64,000 bases of DNA from Sphaerisporangium perillae (GCF_023276435.1 NZ_JALLPO010000002.1:124001-188000); one strand, 5' to 3'; counted from the stretch's first letter, positions 35,735 through 44,575 are shown. Notes: generated by a model from the sequence alone, not told the origin. Made by a program: numbers and translations.

Positions 35735-36094
35735 CTAACTCAACTTGCGCACGATCCGGAGGATCTCGTCCAGCTTCTCCGATTGCTCATCCAGCTTCTC
35801 CGATTGCTCATCCAGCTTCTTGGTGTGCCCTTCGACGGTCGCGGTCAGGCCGTCGAGTCGCTTCGTGTGGCCGTCCAGGATCTCCGAATGCCTTTGCAGA
35901 GTGAGTCTTTGCAGCTCCTGCTCGGACCGGATTCCTTTGACGTCAGCCACCAGGAACTGGTAATACGCACCGACTCCCTCGGCGGCCTTTCTGGCCTCGC
36001 CGGCCACGTAGGACACCGCGATGGTTTGATCCTCCAGCGTGCCGAGCCTCTGCTCGATCTTGGTAAAGCGCTCTTCAAGCTCAGCTGTTGACAT
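35735..36094 (-). CDS. Coiled-coil protein with heptad repeats
   Basis: A 119-residue, almost fully helical protein. The N-terminal ELEERFTKIEQRLGTLEDQ and the C-terminal run of seven-residue units (KLDEQSE KLDEQSE KLDE) have clear heptads with Leu at core positions. There are no membrane segment or known catalytic motifs; it resembles small oligomerising proteins in actinomycetes of unknown role. ATG 36094 is favoured over 36100 because the AGGAGGT site is then eight bases away. It sits between the sugar transporter and gntR but is transcribed on its own to a terminator. Confidence 0.75.
   Translation of the reverse strand: MSTAELEERFTKIEQRLGTLEDQTIAVSYVAGEARKAAEGVGAYYQFLVADVKGIRSEQELQRLTLQRHSEILDGHTKRLDGLTATVEGHTKKLDEQSEKLDEQSEKLDEILRIVRKLS
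35771..35812. repeat. Perfect 21 bp tandem duplication in coiled-coil gene
   Basis: Two identical 21 bp units (35771-35791, 35792-35812), plus the start of a third, encode successive KLDEQSE heptads. Because 21 bp equals one heptad, copy-number change would keep the frame and alter only coil length. Confidence 0.85.
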
Positions 36095-36226
36095 CACCAT
36101 TACCTCCTGCCCCAGAGATTACCGTCCACCGTGACGATGTGCGACGACTTCGCGACCCTACGTGAAGATCTCTCATGCTCGCCGTGATCGCCCCTGCCCT
36201 GACGACGTCGCGCCACCTGGGTGGAT

Positions 36227-36250
36227 ATTTGTCAGGACATTCTGATGTCC
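36227..36250. promoter_or_regulatory. GntR-type operator, gntR copy
   Basis: ATTTGTCAGGACATTCTGATGTCC contains TGTC-AG-GACA and the inverted repeat GGACAT-TCTG-ATGTCC. It lies 46 bp before gntR and is the partner of 35590-35613. Autoregulation is inferred. Confidence 0.6.
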
Positions 36251-36295
36251 GCTAATCTCGTGCCAAAGCGATCAGTTACAGAGCCGGGAGAAGGC

Positions 36296-37036
36296 ATGGG
36301 CACTCGACTCGACATCGACCTCGATCGCTCCAGCCCGGTGCCTCTCTACTTCCAGGTGGCCGAGCAGATCGCCGAGGCGATCCGCAGGGGCGACCTGGTG
36401 CCCGGAGCCCGGCTCGACAACGAGATCTTGCTCGCCGACCAGCTCGGGTTGTCACGGCCCACCATCCGCCAGGCCATCCAGTATCTCGTGGACAAGGGCC
36501 TGCTCGTGCGCAAGCGCGGCGTCGGCACCCAGGTGGTGCACGGCCAGGTGAAGCGGACGGTGGAGCTCACCAGCCTGTACGACGACCTGCGCCGCGCCGG
36601 CCAGGAGCCGACCACCAAGGTGCTGTCGCTGAGTCCCGTCAAAGCGGACGAGCAGGTCGCGGCCGTCCTCGGGCTCGCGACCGGCACCGAGGTGCTCCAC
36701 CTGGAGCGGGTGCGGTACGCCGCCGGAGAGCCGCTGGCGCTCCTGCACAACTGGCTGCCCGCCGGGCTCGGACCGCTGACGGCGCAGGCCCTGGAGGAGC
36801 GCGGGCTGTACGAACTGCTGCGCGCCGGGGGCGTGCGGATGCGGGTGGCCAACCAGCGCATCGGCGCCCGCGCGGCCACCCCGGCCGAGGCGCGACTGCT
36901 CGACGAGCGCCGGGGCGCGCCACTGCTCACGATGGTCCGCACGACCTACGACGACCAGGGCAGGGCCGTCGAGCACGGCTCCCATGTCTACCGGGCCTCG
37001 CACTACTCGCTGGAGGTCACGCTGATCGAGCGCTGA
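36296..37036 (+). CDS. GntR/HutC family regulator
   Basis: A 246-residue regulator. The N-terminal winged helix (about 10-80) reads PLYFQVAEQIAEAIRRGDLV, LADQLGLSRPTIRQAIQYLV and KGLLVRKRGVGTQV. The UTRA effector domain (about 95-240) has GLATGTEVLHLERVRYAAGE, HNWLPAGLG and TTYDDQGRAVEHGSHVYRAS. UTRA proteins bind sugar phosphates or histidine-pathway metabolites and mostly repress. Matching operators before this gene and the sugar ABC operon make it the likely transporter regulator. ATG 36296 follows GGGAGAAGG. Its 3' end overlaps the convergent dedA gene by 34 bp. Confidence 0.9.
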   Translation: MGTRLDIDLDRSSPVPLYFQVAEQIAEAIRRGDLVPGARLDNEILLADQLGLSRPTIRQAIQYLVDKGLLVRKRGVGTQVVHGQVKRTVELTSLYDDLRRAGQEPTTKVLSLSPVKADEQVAAVLGLATGTEVLHLERVRYAAGEPLALLHNWLPAGLGPLTAQALEERGLYELLRAGGVRMRVANQRIGARAATPAEARLLDERRGAPLLTMVRTTYDDQGRAVEHGSHVYRASHYSLEVTLIER

Positions 37037-37695
37037 CCGGCGGCCCGCTCACCGCTCGCGGGCTCCTCTCCGGCCTCGGTCTCGGTCTCGGTCTCCTCGA
37101 CGCGCCCGGCGCGGTGCTTGATGTACAGAGTGGTGCCGATGCCGAACAGCACCGCCACGACGAGCCCCACCCACGAGAAGCCCTTGAGCCACCGGTCGGC
37201 GACGATGCCGAGGTAGTAGATGACCGCGGTCGTGCCGCCCGCCCACATGATGCCGCCGAGCACGTTGGCGACCAGGAAGCGCCAGTACGGCATGCGCAGC
37301 GCGCCCGCCAGTGGCCCGGCGAGGATGCGCAGCAGGGCGATGAAGCGGCCGAAGAAGACCGCCCACATGCCCCACCGGTCGAAGGCCTTCTCGGCCTTGG
37401 CGAGGTGGTTAGGACCGAAATGCTTGGGGAAGCGCCTGCCGAGGCGGTCGAACAGCGGCTGCCCGCCCTTGCGCCCGATGGCGTAGCCGATCGAGTCGCC
37501 GATGATCGCGCCGGCGCTCGCGCACACCCCCACCCACACCGGGCTCACGACGTGCTGCGCCGACAGCAGCGCCGCGCTGACCAGGACGACCTCTCCGGGC
37601 AGCGGGATGCCGAGGCTCTCCAGGCCGATGACGGCGGCCACGATGACACAGATCCAGACAGGGGGGATCGCCTGGAGCCATTCCTCGACATGCAT
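37003..37695 (-). CDS. DedA family membrane protein
   Basis: A 230-residue membrane protein with four to six hydrophobic segments. DedA marks are ESLGIPLPGEVVLVSAALLS, GAIIGDSIGYAIGRKGG and FFGRFIALLRILAGPLAGAL, which hold the conserved Glu and Arg residues. DedA proteins are lipid flippase-like scramblases linked to undecaprenyl phosphate recycling and membrane homeostasis. The C-terminal 35 residues are charged (ETETETEAGEEP). The gene overlaps the 3' end of gntR convergently. Confidence 0.88.
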   Translation of the reverse strand: MHVEEWLQAIPPVWICVIVAAVIGLESLGIPLPGEVVLVSAALLSAQHVVSPVWVGVCASAGAIIGDSIGYAIGRKGGQPLFDRLGRRFPKHFGPNHLAKAEKAFDRWGMWAVFFGRFIALLRILAGPLAGALRMPYWRFLVANVLGGIMWAGGTTAVIYYLGIVADRWLKGFSWVGLVVAVLFGIGTTLYIKHRAGRVEETETETEAGEEPASGERAAGQRSISVTSSE

Positions 37696-37758
37696 GGCTC
37701 ACACCCTATGCCGTGTGATGCCCTTGGCTTTACCGCATCGCGGATCGCCGTGGCCGCT

Positions 37759-39420
37759 CTAGGGCGAGCCGAGGGCGCGGACCGCCTCCTGGGCGGCCTC
37801 GCGCATCGCCGTGTGCACGCGGGCGTTCTCCGCGCGGTCGGTGCGGATCTCCACGATGCGCAGCCCCTCACCCCTGATCGCCTTGGGCAGATCGTCGATC
37901 GAGGGGAGCATGGTGTGCGGGGTGCCCGTGGCGGCGGCCAGGTAGGACAGGTCGACGCCGTGCGGGGTGCCGAAGACCCGCTCGAAGGAGTCAGGCAGCC
38001 CGGCCTGCGGGAGCAGGGAGAAGATGCCGCCGCCGTCGTTGTTGACGACCACGACGCAAAGGTCGGGCCGGGGCTCGCGGGGGCCGAGCACCAGGCCGTT
38101 CTGGTCGTGCAGCAGCGTCAGGTCGCCGAGCAGGGCGTAAGCGGGCCCGTTGTGGGCGAGGGCGGCGCCGATCGCGGTGGAGACCAGGCCGTCGATGCCG
38201 GAGGCGCCGCGGTTGGCGAGCAGCCGCAGGCCCCGCCTGGGCCGCATGGCCTGGTCGAGGTCCCTGATCGGCATCGAGGACCCGCAGAACAGCAGGGCGT
38301 TGTTGGGCAGCGCCTCGGCCAGGTCCCTCGCCAGGCGCGGCTCGGTGGTCCCGGCGTCGTCCAGCACGGCGTCGACGGCCGCGCGGGCGGCAGACTCGGC
38401 CGCCCGCCAGGACCGCAGCCAGGTGTCGTCACCGGCCGCCACGGGGATCTCGACGGCCTCGGCCACCTGGGTGGCCGACCGGGTGGGATCGGGCCAGCGC
38501 GACAGGTCGGGGGTGACCACGATGTGCTCGCCGGCCTGCCGGAGCCACGACAGCAGCGGCCGGGAGAGGCTGGGCCTGCCGAGGGTCACCACCACGTCGG
38601 GACGGTGGGCGTCGGCGAACTCGGGCGTGCCGAGCAGGAAGTGGTAGGCGGAGACGGCGTGGTCGCCGTAGCGGGCTCCCCCGGTGGGCTCCGACAGCAC
38701 CGGCCAGCCGGCCATCCCCGCGGCGGCGACGTACCGCCGCACGTTGGTCGCGCCGTCGCCGACCACGAGCACGCCGCGGCGGGTGGGCGGGACGTGCAGG
38801 CCCGCCGAGGGCGGCGCCACCCGGGCCCGCACCCACGGGCCCTTCGCGTCCCTTTCGAGGGGCTCGCACCAGGAGGAGTCGCCGTCGGGGATGAGCGGCT
38901 CGCGGAAGGCGAGGTTGAGGTGCACGGGACCGGGATCGCCCGGGCCGAGGGACCGCTGGTAGGCCCGGCAGGCCAGCGAGCGCCAGTAGGCCACCTGGCC
39001 CGGCCGTTCCTCCGGCACGCCGACCTCGCTGAACCAGCGGACCGACGCGCCGTACAGCTTGAGCTGGTCGATCGTCTGGCTCGCCCCGGTGGAGCGCAGC
39101 TCCGGCGGCCGGTCGGCGGTCAGCACGAGCAAAGGCACGCCCGACTCGCCTGCCTCGATCACGGCGGGGTGGAAGTTCGCCGCGGCGGTGCCCGAGGTGC
39201 ACACCAGCGCGACCGGGCGCTCGGACCTGCGGGCCAGGCCGAGCGCCAGGAACGACGCCGAGCGCTCGTCGATGCGCACGTGCAGGCGGATGCGCGAGTC
39301 GCCGTGGGCGGCGATGGCCAGGGCGGCCGACCGGGAGCCGGGAGCCAGCACCACGTCGGTCAGGCCGCAGCGCACCAGCTCGTCGATCAGGACACCGGAC
39401 AGCGCGGTGGCGGGGTTCAC
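37759..39420 (-). CDS. menD: 2-succinyl-5-enolpyruvyl-6-hydroxy-3-cyclohexene-1-carboxylate synthase
   Basis: A 553-residue thiamine-diphosphate enzyme. The pyrimidine-binding domain starts LIDELVRCGLTDVVLAPGSR with VALVCTSGTAAANFHPAVIE. The central domain includes GVLVVGDGATN, and the diphosphate domain has ANRGASGIDGLVST and YALLGDLTLLHDQNGL with NNDGGGIFSLLPQ. It joins isochorismate and 2-oxoglutarate-derived succinic semialdehyde in menaquinone synthesis. GTG 39420 is preceded by GAGGAGGG. It is 77 bp downstream of menB on the same strand. Confidence 0.93.
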   Translation of the reverse strand: MNPATALSGVLIDELVRCGLTDVVLAPGSRSAALAIAAHGDSRIRLHVRIDERSASFLALGLARRSERPVALVCTSGTAAANFHPAVIEAGESGVPLLVLTADRPPELRSTGASQTIDQLKLYGASVRWFSEVGVPEERPGQVAYWRSLACRAYQRSLGPGDPGPVHLNLAFREPLIPDGDSSWCEPLERDAKGPWVRARVAPPSAGLHVPPTRRGVLVVGDGATNVRRYVAAAGMAGWPVLSEPTGGARYGDHAVSAYHFLLGTPEFADAHRPDVVVTLGRPSLSRPLLSWLRQAGEHIVVTPDLSRWPDPTRSATQVAEAVEIPVAAGDDTWLRSWRAAESAARAAVDAVLDDAGTTEPRLARDLAEALPNNALLFCGSSMPIRDLDQAMRPRRGLRLLANRGASGIDGLVSTAIGAALAHNGPAYALLGDLTLLHDQNGLVLGPREPRPDLCVVVVNNDGGGIFSLLPQAGLPDSFERVFGTPHGVDLSYLAAATGTPHTMLPSIDDLPKAIRGEGLRIVEIRTDRAENARVHTAMREAAQEAVRALGSP

Positions 39421-39497
39421 CTGCCCTCCTCGGACACGGCCCGCCGGGCGGGCCACCCGGCCAGGCGGGCACTCGCGGGAACGGGGAAGGCCCTCAT

Positions 39498-40325
39498 CTA
39501 GGGGCGGCGCGGGAAGCGGGAGAAATCGGGACGGCGCTTCTCCTTGAAGGCGTCGCGGCCCTCCTGCGCCTCCTCGCTCATGTAGTAGAGGAGCGTCGCG
39601 TCTCCGGCGAACTGCTGCATGCCGGCGGCGCCGTCGCTGACGGCGTTGATGGCCCCCTTGAGCATGCGCAGGGCCAGCGGCGACTTGTCGAGCATCTCGC
39701 GGCACCACTGGACGGTCTCGGCCTCGAGCCGCTCCAGCGGCACGACCGTGTTCACCAGGCCCATGTCGAGGGCCTCCTGGGCGTTGTAGAACCGGCACAG
39801 GTACCAGATCTCGCGGGCCTTCTTCAGCCCGACGGTCTCGGCGAGCAGCCACGCGCCGTAGCCGCCGTCGAAGGAGCCGACCTTGGGGCCGGTCTGGCCG
39901 AACATGGCGTTGTCGGCGGCGATGGTGAGGTCGCAGCAGACGTGCAGCACGTGGCCGCCGCCCACGGCGTAGCCGGCGACCATGGCGATGACCGGCTTGG
40001 GCAGGCGGCGGATCTGGATCTGCAGGTCCAGCACGTTGAGGCGGCCGATGCCGTCGGGGCCGATGTAGCCGTCGTCGCCGCGGATCTTCTGGTCGCCGCC
40101 GGAGCAGAAGGCCTCGGTGCCGGCGCCGGTGAAGATGATCACACCGACGTCGCCGTCGTCGCGGGCGGCGGAGAAGGCGTGCTGCAGCTCGAAGAGCGTG
40201 GTCGGGCGGAAGGCGTTGCGCCGCTCGGGGCGGTTGATCGTGATCTTGGCGATGCCTTCGGCCGTCTCGTAGATGATGTCCTCGTAGTCACCGGACCGCT
40301 TCCAGTCGACAGTGCTCACGGTCAC
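39498..40325 (-). CDS. menB: 1,4-dihydroxy-2-naphthoyl-CoA synthase
   Basis: A 275-residue crotonase-fold enzyme. It has the MenB features [54 protein letters not shown] and [18 protein letters not shown], including the bicarbonate-binding region and the conserved Tyr near [12 protein letters not shown]. It closes the naphthoate ring from o-succinylbenzoyl-CoA, the product of MenE. It is divergent from menE with an 80 bp gap and is followed by menD. Confidence 0.95.
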   Translation of the reverse strand: MTVSTVDWKRSGDYEDIIYETAEGIAKITINRPERRNAFRPTTLFELQHAFSAARDDGDVGVIIFTGAGTEAFCSGGDQKIRGDDGYIGPDGIGRLNVLDLQIQIRRLPKPVIAMVAGYAVGGGHVLHVCCDLTIAADNAMFGQTGPKVGSFDGGYGAWLLAETVGLKKAREIWYLCRFYNAQEALDMGLVNTVVPLERLEAETVQWCREMLDKSPLALRMLKGAINAVSDGAAGMQQFAGDATLLYYMSEEAQEGRDAFKEKRRPDFSRFPRRP

Positions 40326-40405
40326 GCTCGCTCCTCACTCACCTGCGCGCCGCCGGGCAGGACCACGGACAGGGGGCGCCTCTCAACGGGACTAACCTTA
40401 CGACC

Positions 40406-41596
40406 GTGAGTGAGCGTCCTGTGCACGCGGTGGTTCTACCTCCCGGTCCGGCCCTGTTCGACCTGGTTCGCCAGGCGCTCCTCTATGACGGCCCCGCCGT
40501 GCTCCCCCTCGCTCCCGACCTGCCCGCCCCGGCGCTGGAGGCGACGATGGAGGCGATGCGCCCGACCCATGTGGTGACCGCCGGGGGCGTGGAGCGCCGT
40601 CCGGACGGGGTGCCGGCCGCCGGGGACACCGCGGTGATCATCGCGACCAGCGGCTCGACGGGCGTGCCCAAGGGCGTGGAGCTGGGCGCCGCCGCCCTGA
40701 CCGCGTCGGCGTCGTCCTCGCTCGAACGGCTCGGCGCCCGGCGGGGCGAGCGCTGGCTGTGCTGCCTGCCGGTCTCGCACGTCTCGGGCCTGCAGGTGCT
40801 GGTGCGATCACTGCTGGGCGGCGCGGAGCCACTGATCCACGAGCGCTTCTCCCCCGGCGCGGTGGCGCGCAGCGGCGCCGACCACGTGTCGCTGGTCCCG
40901 ACCCAGCTCAGGCGGATGCTCGACCTCGGCGCAGACCTGTCGCTGTTCCGCACGATCCTGCTCGGTGGCGCCGCCGCGCCGCCGGGCCTGCTGGAGGAGG
41001 CGCGCGGTGCGGGCGCGCGCGTGGTGACGACGTACGGCATGAGCGAGACGTGCGGCGGATGCGTCTACGACGGCGTGCCGCTCGGCGGCGTTCGCCTGGC
41101 CGTGCGGGATGATCAGCGGGTGCGTCTGGCCGGCCCGGTGCTGTTCTCGGGGTACCGGCTGCGTCCCGATCTCACCGAGGCCGCGATGGACGAGGGCTGG
41201 TACCTCACCTCCGACCTCGGCGCGCTCGAGGAGGGCCGGCTGCGGGTGCTCGGCCGCGCCGACGATGTGATCAACACCGGGGGGCGGAAGGTGGTGGCGG
41301 GGACGGTGGCCGCGATCCTTTCCGGTCACCCCGGGGTCCGGGAGGCCGTCGTCGTCGGCCGGCCGCATCCGGAGTGGGGCGAGGAGGTCGTGGCGGTGGT
41401 GGTGGCCGCCGACCCGGCCGCTCCCCCGGCCCTCGGAGAGCTGCGCGCCCTGGTGAAGAGCCGGTTGCCGGCGTACGCGGCGCCGCGCGCGCTGGCGCTG
41501 CTGGACCGGCTCCCCCTGCTGCCGAATGGCAAGCACGATCTTGTCGCCATACGCCGGGATATTTCCGGGTTTGTTGGCGCAAGGGATGTTTATTGA
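40406..41596 (+). CDS. menE: o-succinylbenzoate-CoA ligase
   Basis: A 396-residue AMP-forming ligase, shorter than typical acyl-CoA ligases, as is normal for MenE. The P-loop is IIATSGSTGVPKGVELG, motif A5 TYGMSETCGGCVYDG, the hinge YLTSDLGAL and VLGRADDVINTGGRKV, and the catalytic lysine LLPNGKHDL. It activates o-succinylbenzoate with ATP and CoA for MenB. GTG 40406 is probably leaderless, since a TAACCT -10 lies eight bases before it (40393-40398). It is divergent from menB. Confidence 0.92.
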   Translation: MSERPVHAVVLPPGPALFDLVRQALLYDGPAVLPLAPDLPAPALEATMEAMRPTHVVTAGGVERRPDGVPAAGDTAVIIATSGSTGVPKGVELGAAALTASASSSLERLGARRGERWLCCLPVSHVSGLQVLVRSLLGGAEPLIHERFSPGAVARSGADHVSLVPTQLRRMLDLGADLSLFRTILLGGAAAPPGLLEEARGAGARVVTTYGMSETCGGCVYDGVPLGGVRLAVRDDQRVRLAGPVLFSGYRLRPDLTEAAMDEGWYLTSDLGALEEGRLRVLGRADDVINTGGRKVVAGTVAAILSGHPGVREAVVVGRPHPEWGEEVVAVVVAADPAAPPALGELRALVKSRLPAYAAPRALALLDRLPLLPNGKHDLVAIRRDISGFVGARDVY

Positions 41597-41674
41597 CCAC
41601 AATGTCCCGTCAAGGGAACCGGAAGCCGCATCCAGCGCGTCATACGGACAGCTGGATCCAGGAAGGACGCCTTG

Positions 41675-42025
41675 ATGAACCCAACCCGCAAGATGTGGAT
41701 CTCCGCCGGAGTGGTGGGAGCGGTCCTCGCCGGAGGCATCTCCGTCGCGGCGGCCGCCGCGTCGGGACGGGTCCAGACCGACAAGGTCAGCCAGGAGAGC
41801 GAGAGCTCCAAGACCTACGCTCCGGGCGAGGCACCCGGCCAGATCCCCGGCCCTGACGTTCCCGCGAACGCCGAGCCGACGCGGGCGCCGAAGGACTTCG
41901 TCGTCAGCGAGGACAACCTGAACCCCGACCCCAAGAAGGTGGCGGAGTTCTGGACCGAGAAGCGCATGGAGAAGGCCGAGCCCCTTCCGATCCCAGTCAT
42001 CACCGGGGAGAAGAAGCCGAGGTAG
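41675..42025 (+). CDS. Secreted protein resembling a protease propeptide
   Basis: A 116-residue exported protein. The signal peptide spans about 1-32 (KMWISAGVVGAVLAGGISVA and AAAAS). The mature part is Pro/Glu/Lys-rich and contains DPKKVAEFWTEKRMEKAEPL, which I associate with the propeptide end of secreted trypsin-like peptidases in related actinomycetes (pattern FWT-ERM-AKPLP), but no protease domain follows; the frame stops and a strong terminator comes 23 bp later. It may be a protease remnant or an autonomous inhibitor-like propeptide. ATG 41675 follows AGGAAGGA. Confidence 0.65.
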   Translation: MNPTRKMWISAGVVGAVLAGGISVAAAAASGRVQTDKVSQESESSKTYAPGEAPGQIPGPDVPANAEPTRAPKDFVVSEDNLNPDPKKVAEFWTEKRMEKAEPLPIPVITGEKKPR

Positions 42026-42048
42026 TAGGTCTCCGGCAACGGACCACA

Positions 42049-42082
42049 GGGAGGCGGGCCGCCTGCGGGCGGCCCGCCTCCC
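42049..42082 (+). terminator. Strong hairpin terminator
   Basis: A perfect 15 bp GC-rich stem (42049-42063 with 42068-42082) and a four-base loop lie 23 bp after the secreted-protein stop. The following CTTCCTGT has only a short pyrimidine run. Confidence 0.7.
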
Positions 42083-42274
42083 TTCCTGTGGGGCGCCGGC
42101 CCGCGCGGGTGTCCGCCGGGCGGGGGGAGCGCGCGATCCCGGGAAGGGGGCGACGGAAGCACCGTCGACGAAGAGAGGTACCGTGGAGCCTCCGCACACA
42201 CCCCGGCCCGCCCGGTGACCGGCGGCGACGTGCGCGGTCGCCACAAGGCGTCCGGCCAGAGCAGTGCGGGCGGC

Positions 42275-42300
42275 GGGAACAAACCACGGCGCCTGACGTT
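42275..42300 (+). promoter_or_regulatory. SigR-like promoter candidate upstream of the principal sigma factor
   Basis: GGGAAC (42275-42280), a 17 bp spacer and GTT (42298-42300) resemble the thiol-stress SigR consensus GGAAT-N18-GTT. Streptomyces hrdB is, to my knowledge, partly SigR-controlled. The rest of the 42083-42380 leader shows no gene. Confidence 0.35.
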
Positions 42301-42380
42301 ATTGATACTGGTGCGCCGAACCTCGAACGCCGCGCCATCCCACTGACCAAAGACGACTCCGTGTAGGAGGAGGTGTGCTC

Positions 42381-43835
42381 ATGCCCCGAACTGCCGCGGC
42401 GACCTCGCCCTCCCGCGAGGCGACCTCGACGGCGCTCGATCAGGTGCTCGACCGAGGGCGAGCGCAAGGTCACCTTTCCCTCGCGGAGCTCCGCGAGGCG
42501 TTCTCCTCGGCGCAGATCAGTCCGGCCAAGGGCCGTTCGATCCTGCGCGAGCTCGCCGAGGCCGGCGTCAACCTGGCCGCGGAGAACGAGCCCACGCCTG
42601 GTGGCCCGGCGCGAAAGACCCGTAAGAGCACTCCAGTGAAGACTACCGCGAAGAGCGCAATGACCCGCACCACGATGACGTCCGCCGACCCGGCGGCCAC
42701 GGCCGAATCCTCCGAGGGAACCGTCGCGACCCGCCGCCGCCACACCACTCGCCGCACGGCCCACAAGGCGCCTGAGACGGCGCCCGCCCCGGCCGCCTCC
42801 ACCGTCCCCGCCCCGGCCAATGCCCCGGCGGCCCAGGACGGGCCGCCGGAGGCCGAGGACGGCTGGAGCGAGCCGGACGAGAACGAGCTGCAGAGCGAGA
42901 CGCTCGACCTGGACGACCAGTCCTCGGTCATGGGCGACTCGGTGCACACCTACCTCAAGTCGATCGGCCGCCGCACGCTGCTGACCGCCGCCGAGGAGGT
43001 CGAGCTGGCCAAGCGCATCGAGGCCGGCCTGTACGCCGAGCACAAGCTCGAGAGCGAGCCGTCGCTGACCGACGACCAGCGCTCCGACCTGGAGTGGGTC
43101 GCCGAGGACGGCAGGCGCGCCAAGGACCACATGCTGGAGGCCAACCTGCGGCTGGTCGTCTCGGTGGCCAAGAAGTACACCGACCGTGGCATGGCCCTGC
43201 TGGACGTGGTCCAGGAGGGCAACCTCGGGCTGATCCGCGCGGTGGAGAAGTTCGACTACTCCAAGGGCTACAAGTTCTCGACGTACGCCATGTGGTGGAT
43301 CCGGCAGGCGATCCAGCGCGGCTTCGCCGACTCGGCCCGCACGATCCGGCTTCCCGTGCACGTGCTGGAGATGCTGTCCAAGCTCTCGCGCATCGAGCGC
43401 GACATGCACCAGCGCTTCGGCCGCGAGCCCACCCCCGAGGAGCTGGCGGTGGAGCTGGACAAGACGCCGGACCAGATCGAGGAGCTGCTGCGCACCAGCC
43501 GGCAGCCGATCAGCCTCAACGCCACCATCGGCGAGGACGGCGAGACCACCATCGGCGACCTCATCGAGGACGTCGACGCCCCCGAGGCCTCGGAGGTCGT
43601 GGACCGGCAGCTGCTGGGCGCGGAGCTGCGGGGCGTGCTGGGCAACCTCACCCCGCGCGAGGCCAAGATCATGGCGCTGCGCTTCGGCCTGATCGACGGC
43701 AAGCCGCACACGCTGGACGAGATCGGCAAGCACCTCGGGCTCACCCGGGAGCGGATCCGCCAGCTGGAGAAGGAGTCGCTGTCCAAGCTGCGGCACCCGA
43801 GCAACACCCGCCCGCTGCTCGACTGGGCCAGCTGA
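42381..43835 (+). CDS. hrdB: Principal RNA polymerase sigma factor, HrdB/SigA type
   Basis: A 484-residue primary sigma factor. The N-terminal 150 residues are a low-complexity, Ala/Pro/Thr-rich region 1.1 equivalent. Region 1.2 is DSVHTYLKSIGRRTLLTAAE, region 2 includes LRLVVSVAKKYTDRGMALLD and YKFSTYAMWWIRQAIQR, region 3 IGEDGETTIGDLIEDVDAPE, and region 4.2 DEIGKHLGLTRERIRQLEKE. The full region set and exact core sequence identify the housekeeping factor. ATG 42381 fits the AGGAGGAGG site better than GTG 42375. It is followed by a bidirectional terminator. Confidence 0.95.
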   Translation: MPRTAAATSPSREATSTALDQVLDRGRAQGHLSLAELREAFSSAQISPAKGRSILRELAEAGVNLAAENEPTPGGPARKTRKSTPVKTTAKSAMTRTTMTSADPAATAESSEGTVATRRRHTTRRTAHKAPETAPAPAASTVPAPANAPAAQDGPPEAEDGWSEPDENELQSETLDLDDQSSVMGDSVHTYLKSIGRRTLLTAAEEVELAKRIEAGLYAEHKLESEPSLTDDQRSDLEWVAEDGRRAKDHMLEANLRLVVSVAKKYTDRGMALLDVVQEGNLGLIRAVEKFDYSKGYKFSTYAMWWIRQAIQRGFADSARTIRLPVHVLEMLSKLSRIERDMHQRFGREPTPEELAVELDKTPDQIEELLRTSRQPISLNATIGEDGETTIGDLIEDVDAPEASEVVDRQLLGAELRGVLGNLTPREAKIMALRFGLIDGKPHTLDEIGKHLGLTRERIRQLEKESLSKLRHPSNTRPLLDWAS

Positions 43836-43939
43836 ACGAGCCCGCCCGGTCCGTCCGCGGCGTAGGGGACCTCCGGCGGGCCGGTCACGACGGACCGGTC
43901 CAGCGGACCAGGCGTAGTCACGGCGGAGCAGGCAAGGTC

Positions 43940-43984
43940 ACATCAGAACGGCCTCCCCCTCACGGGTGGAGGCCGTTCTGATGT
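43940..43984. terminator. Bidirectional terminator between hrdB and the convergent gene
   Basis: ACATCAGAACGGCCTCC (43940-43956) pairs perfectly with 43968-43984 around an 11-base loop. It separates the sigma factor from the minus-strand gene ending at 44032. Confidence 0.75.
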
Positions 43985-44031
43985 CCACGTGCCCGCGGCG
44001 TGCGGACCGCCCGCCGGCGGGCGGTCCTCGC

Positions 44032-44430
44032 TCAGCGCGCGGCGGCGGAGGGGCGCGGCACCCGCGCGATGCCGGTCAGCCGGTTCTCCTCGCGCAGCGT
44101 GCGCAGGTGGTCGACCTCGTCGGTCCACTTGGCGCCCTCAGGCGTCGCCCGGCCCTTGCGCCGCCGGATGCGGTCGTCGTAGGCCTTGACGCCGAAGGTG
44201 GCGCGCTGGGCGGCCTCCGCGGCCCGCAGGGCGTCGGTCAGCGCGCGGTCGTAGGCGAGCCCCGCCGCCCGCAGCTCCATGACGCCGGCCCGGCCCTCCT
44301 GGGCGCGCCACAGCGCGCGCTCGGCCTCGCGGGCCTTCTCCATCAGCTCCGGGAAGCTCTTTCCGACCTCCTGGTCGGCGTGGTGCCTGACCTCCGCCTC
44401 CCGGCTCACACTCGGACGGAAAAACGCCAT
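44032..44430 (-). CDS. Conserved-looking hypothetical helical protein
   Basis: A 132-residue cytoplasmic protein, mostly charged helices: SREAEVRHHADQEVGKSFPE, EKAREAERALWRAQEGRAG and DHLRTLREENRLTG. No signal peptide, membrane segment or catalytic motif is seen, and I do not recognise a family. Good third-position GC bias and a start (MAFFRPSVS) just after an AAAGGGCAGG site support coding. It shares the terminator with hrdB and is divergent from the TetR gene. Confidence 0.65.
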   Translation of the reverse strand: MAFFRPSVSREAEVRHHADQEVGKSFPELMEKAREAERALWRAQEGRAGVMELRAAGLAYDRALTDALRAAEAAQRATFGVKAYDDRIRRRKGRATPEGAKWTDEVDHLRTLREENRLTGIARVPRPSAAAR

Positions 44431-44556
44431 CGCCTGCCCTTTCTCAGCACATCGCCGGTGATCCGGCCTTCGTCGCTCGCCATAGCGTACGCCGCCTCCG
44501 TGCCCGTCCGGACCCGCGGTCCGTCATGGTGGCGGGGTCCGGCACGGCGCGGTGCC

Positions 44557-44570
44557 CTTTACAAAGTAAG
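44557..44570. promoter_or_regulatory. Dyad CTTTACAAAGTAAG before tetR
   Basis: Identical over 14 bp to 747-760. It ends five bases before the first possible start of the TetR-type gene, a typical place for autorepression. Confidence 0.5.
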
Positions 44571-44575
44571 TCATC

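Noticed and set aside
35771-35812. Short repeats as a CRISPR fragment
   Set aside because: The units are directly adjacent, without spacers, and encode protein heptads.
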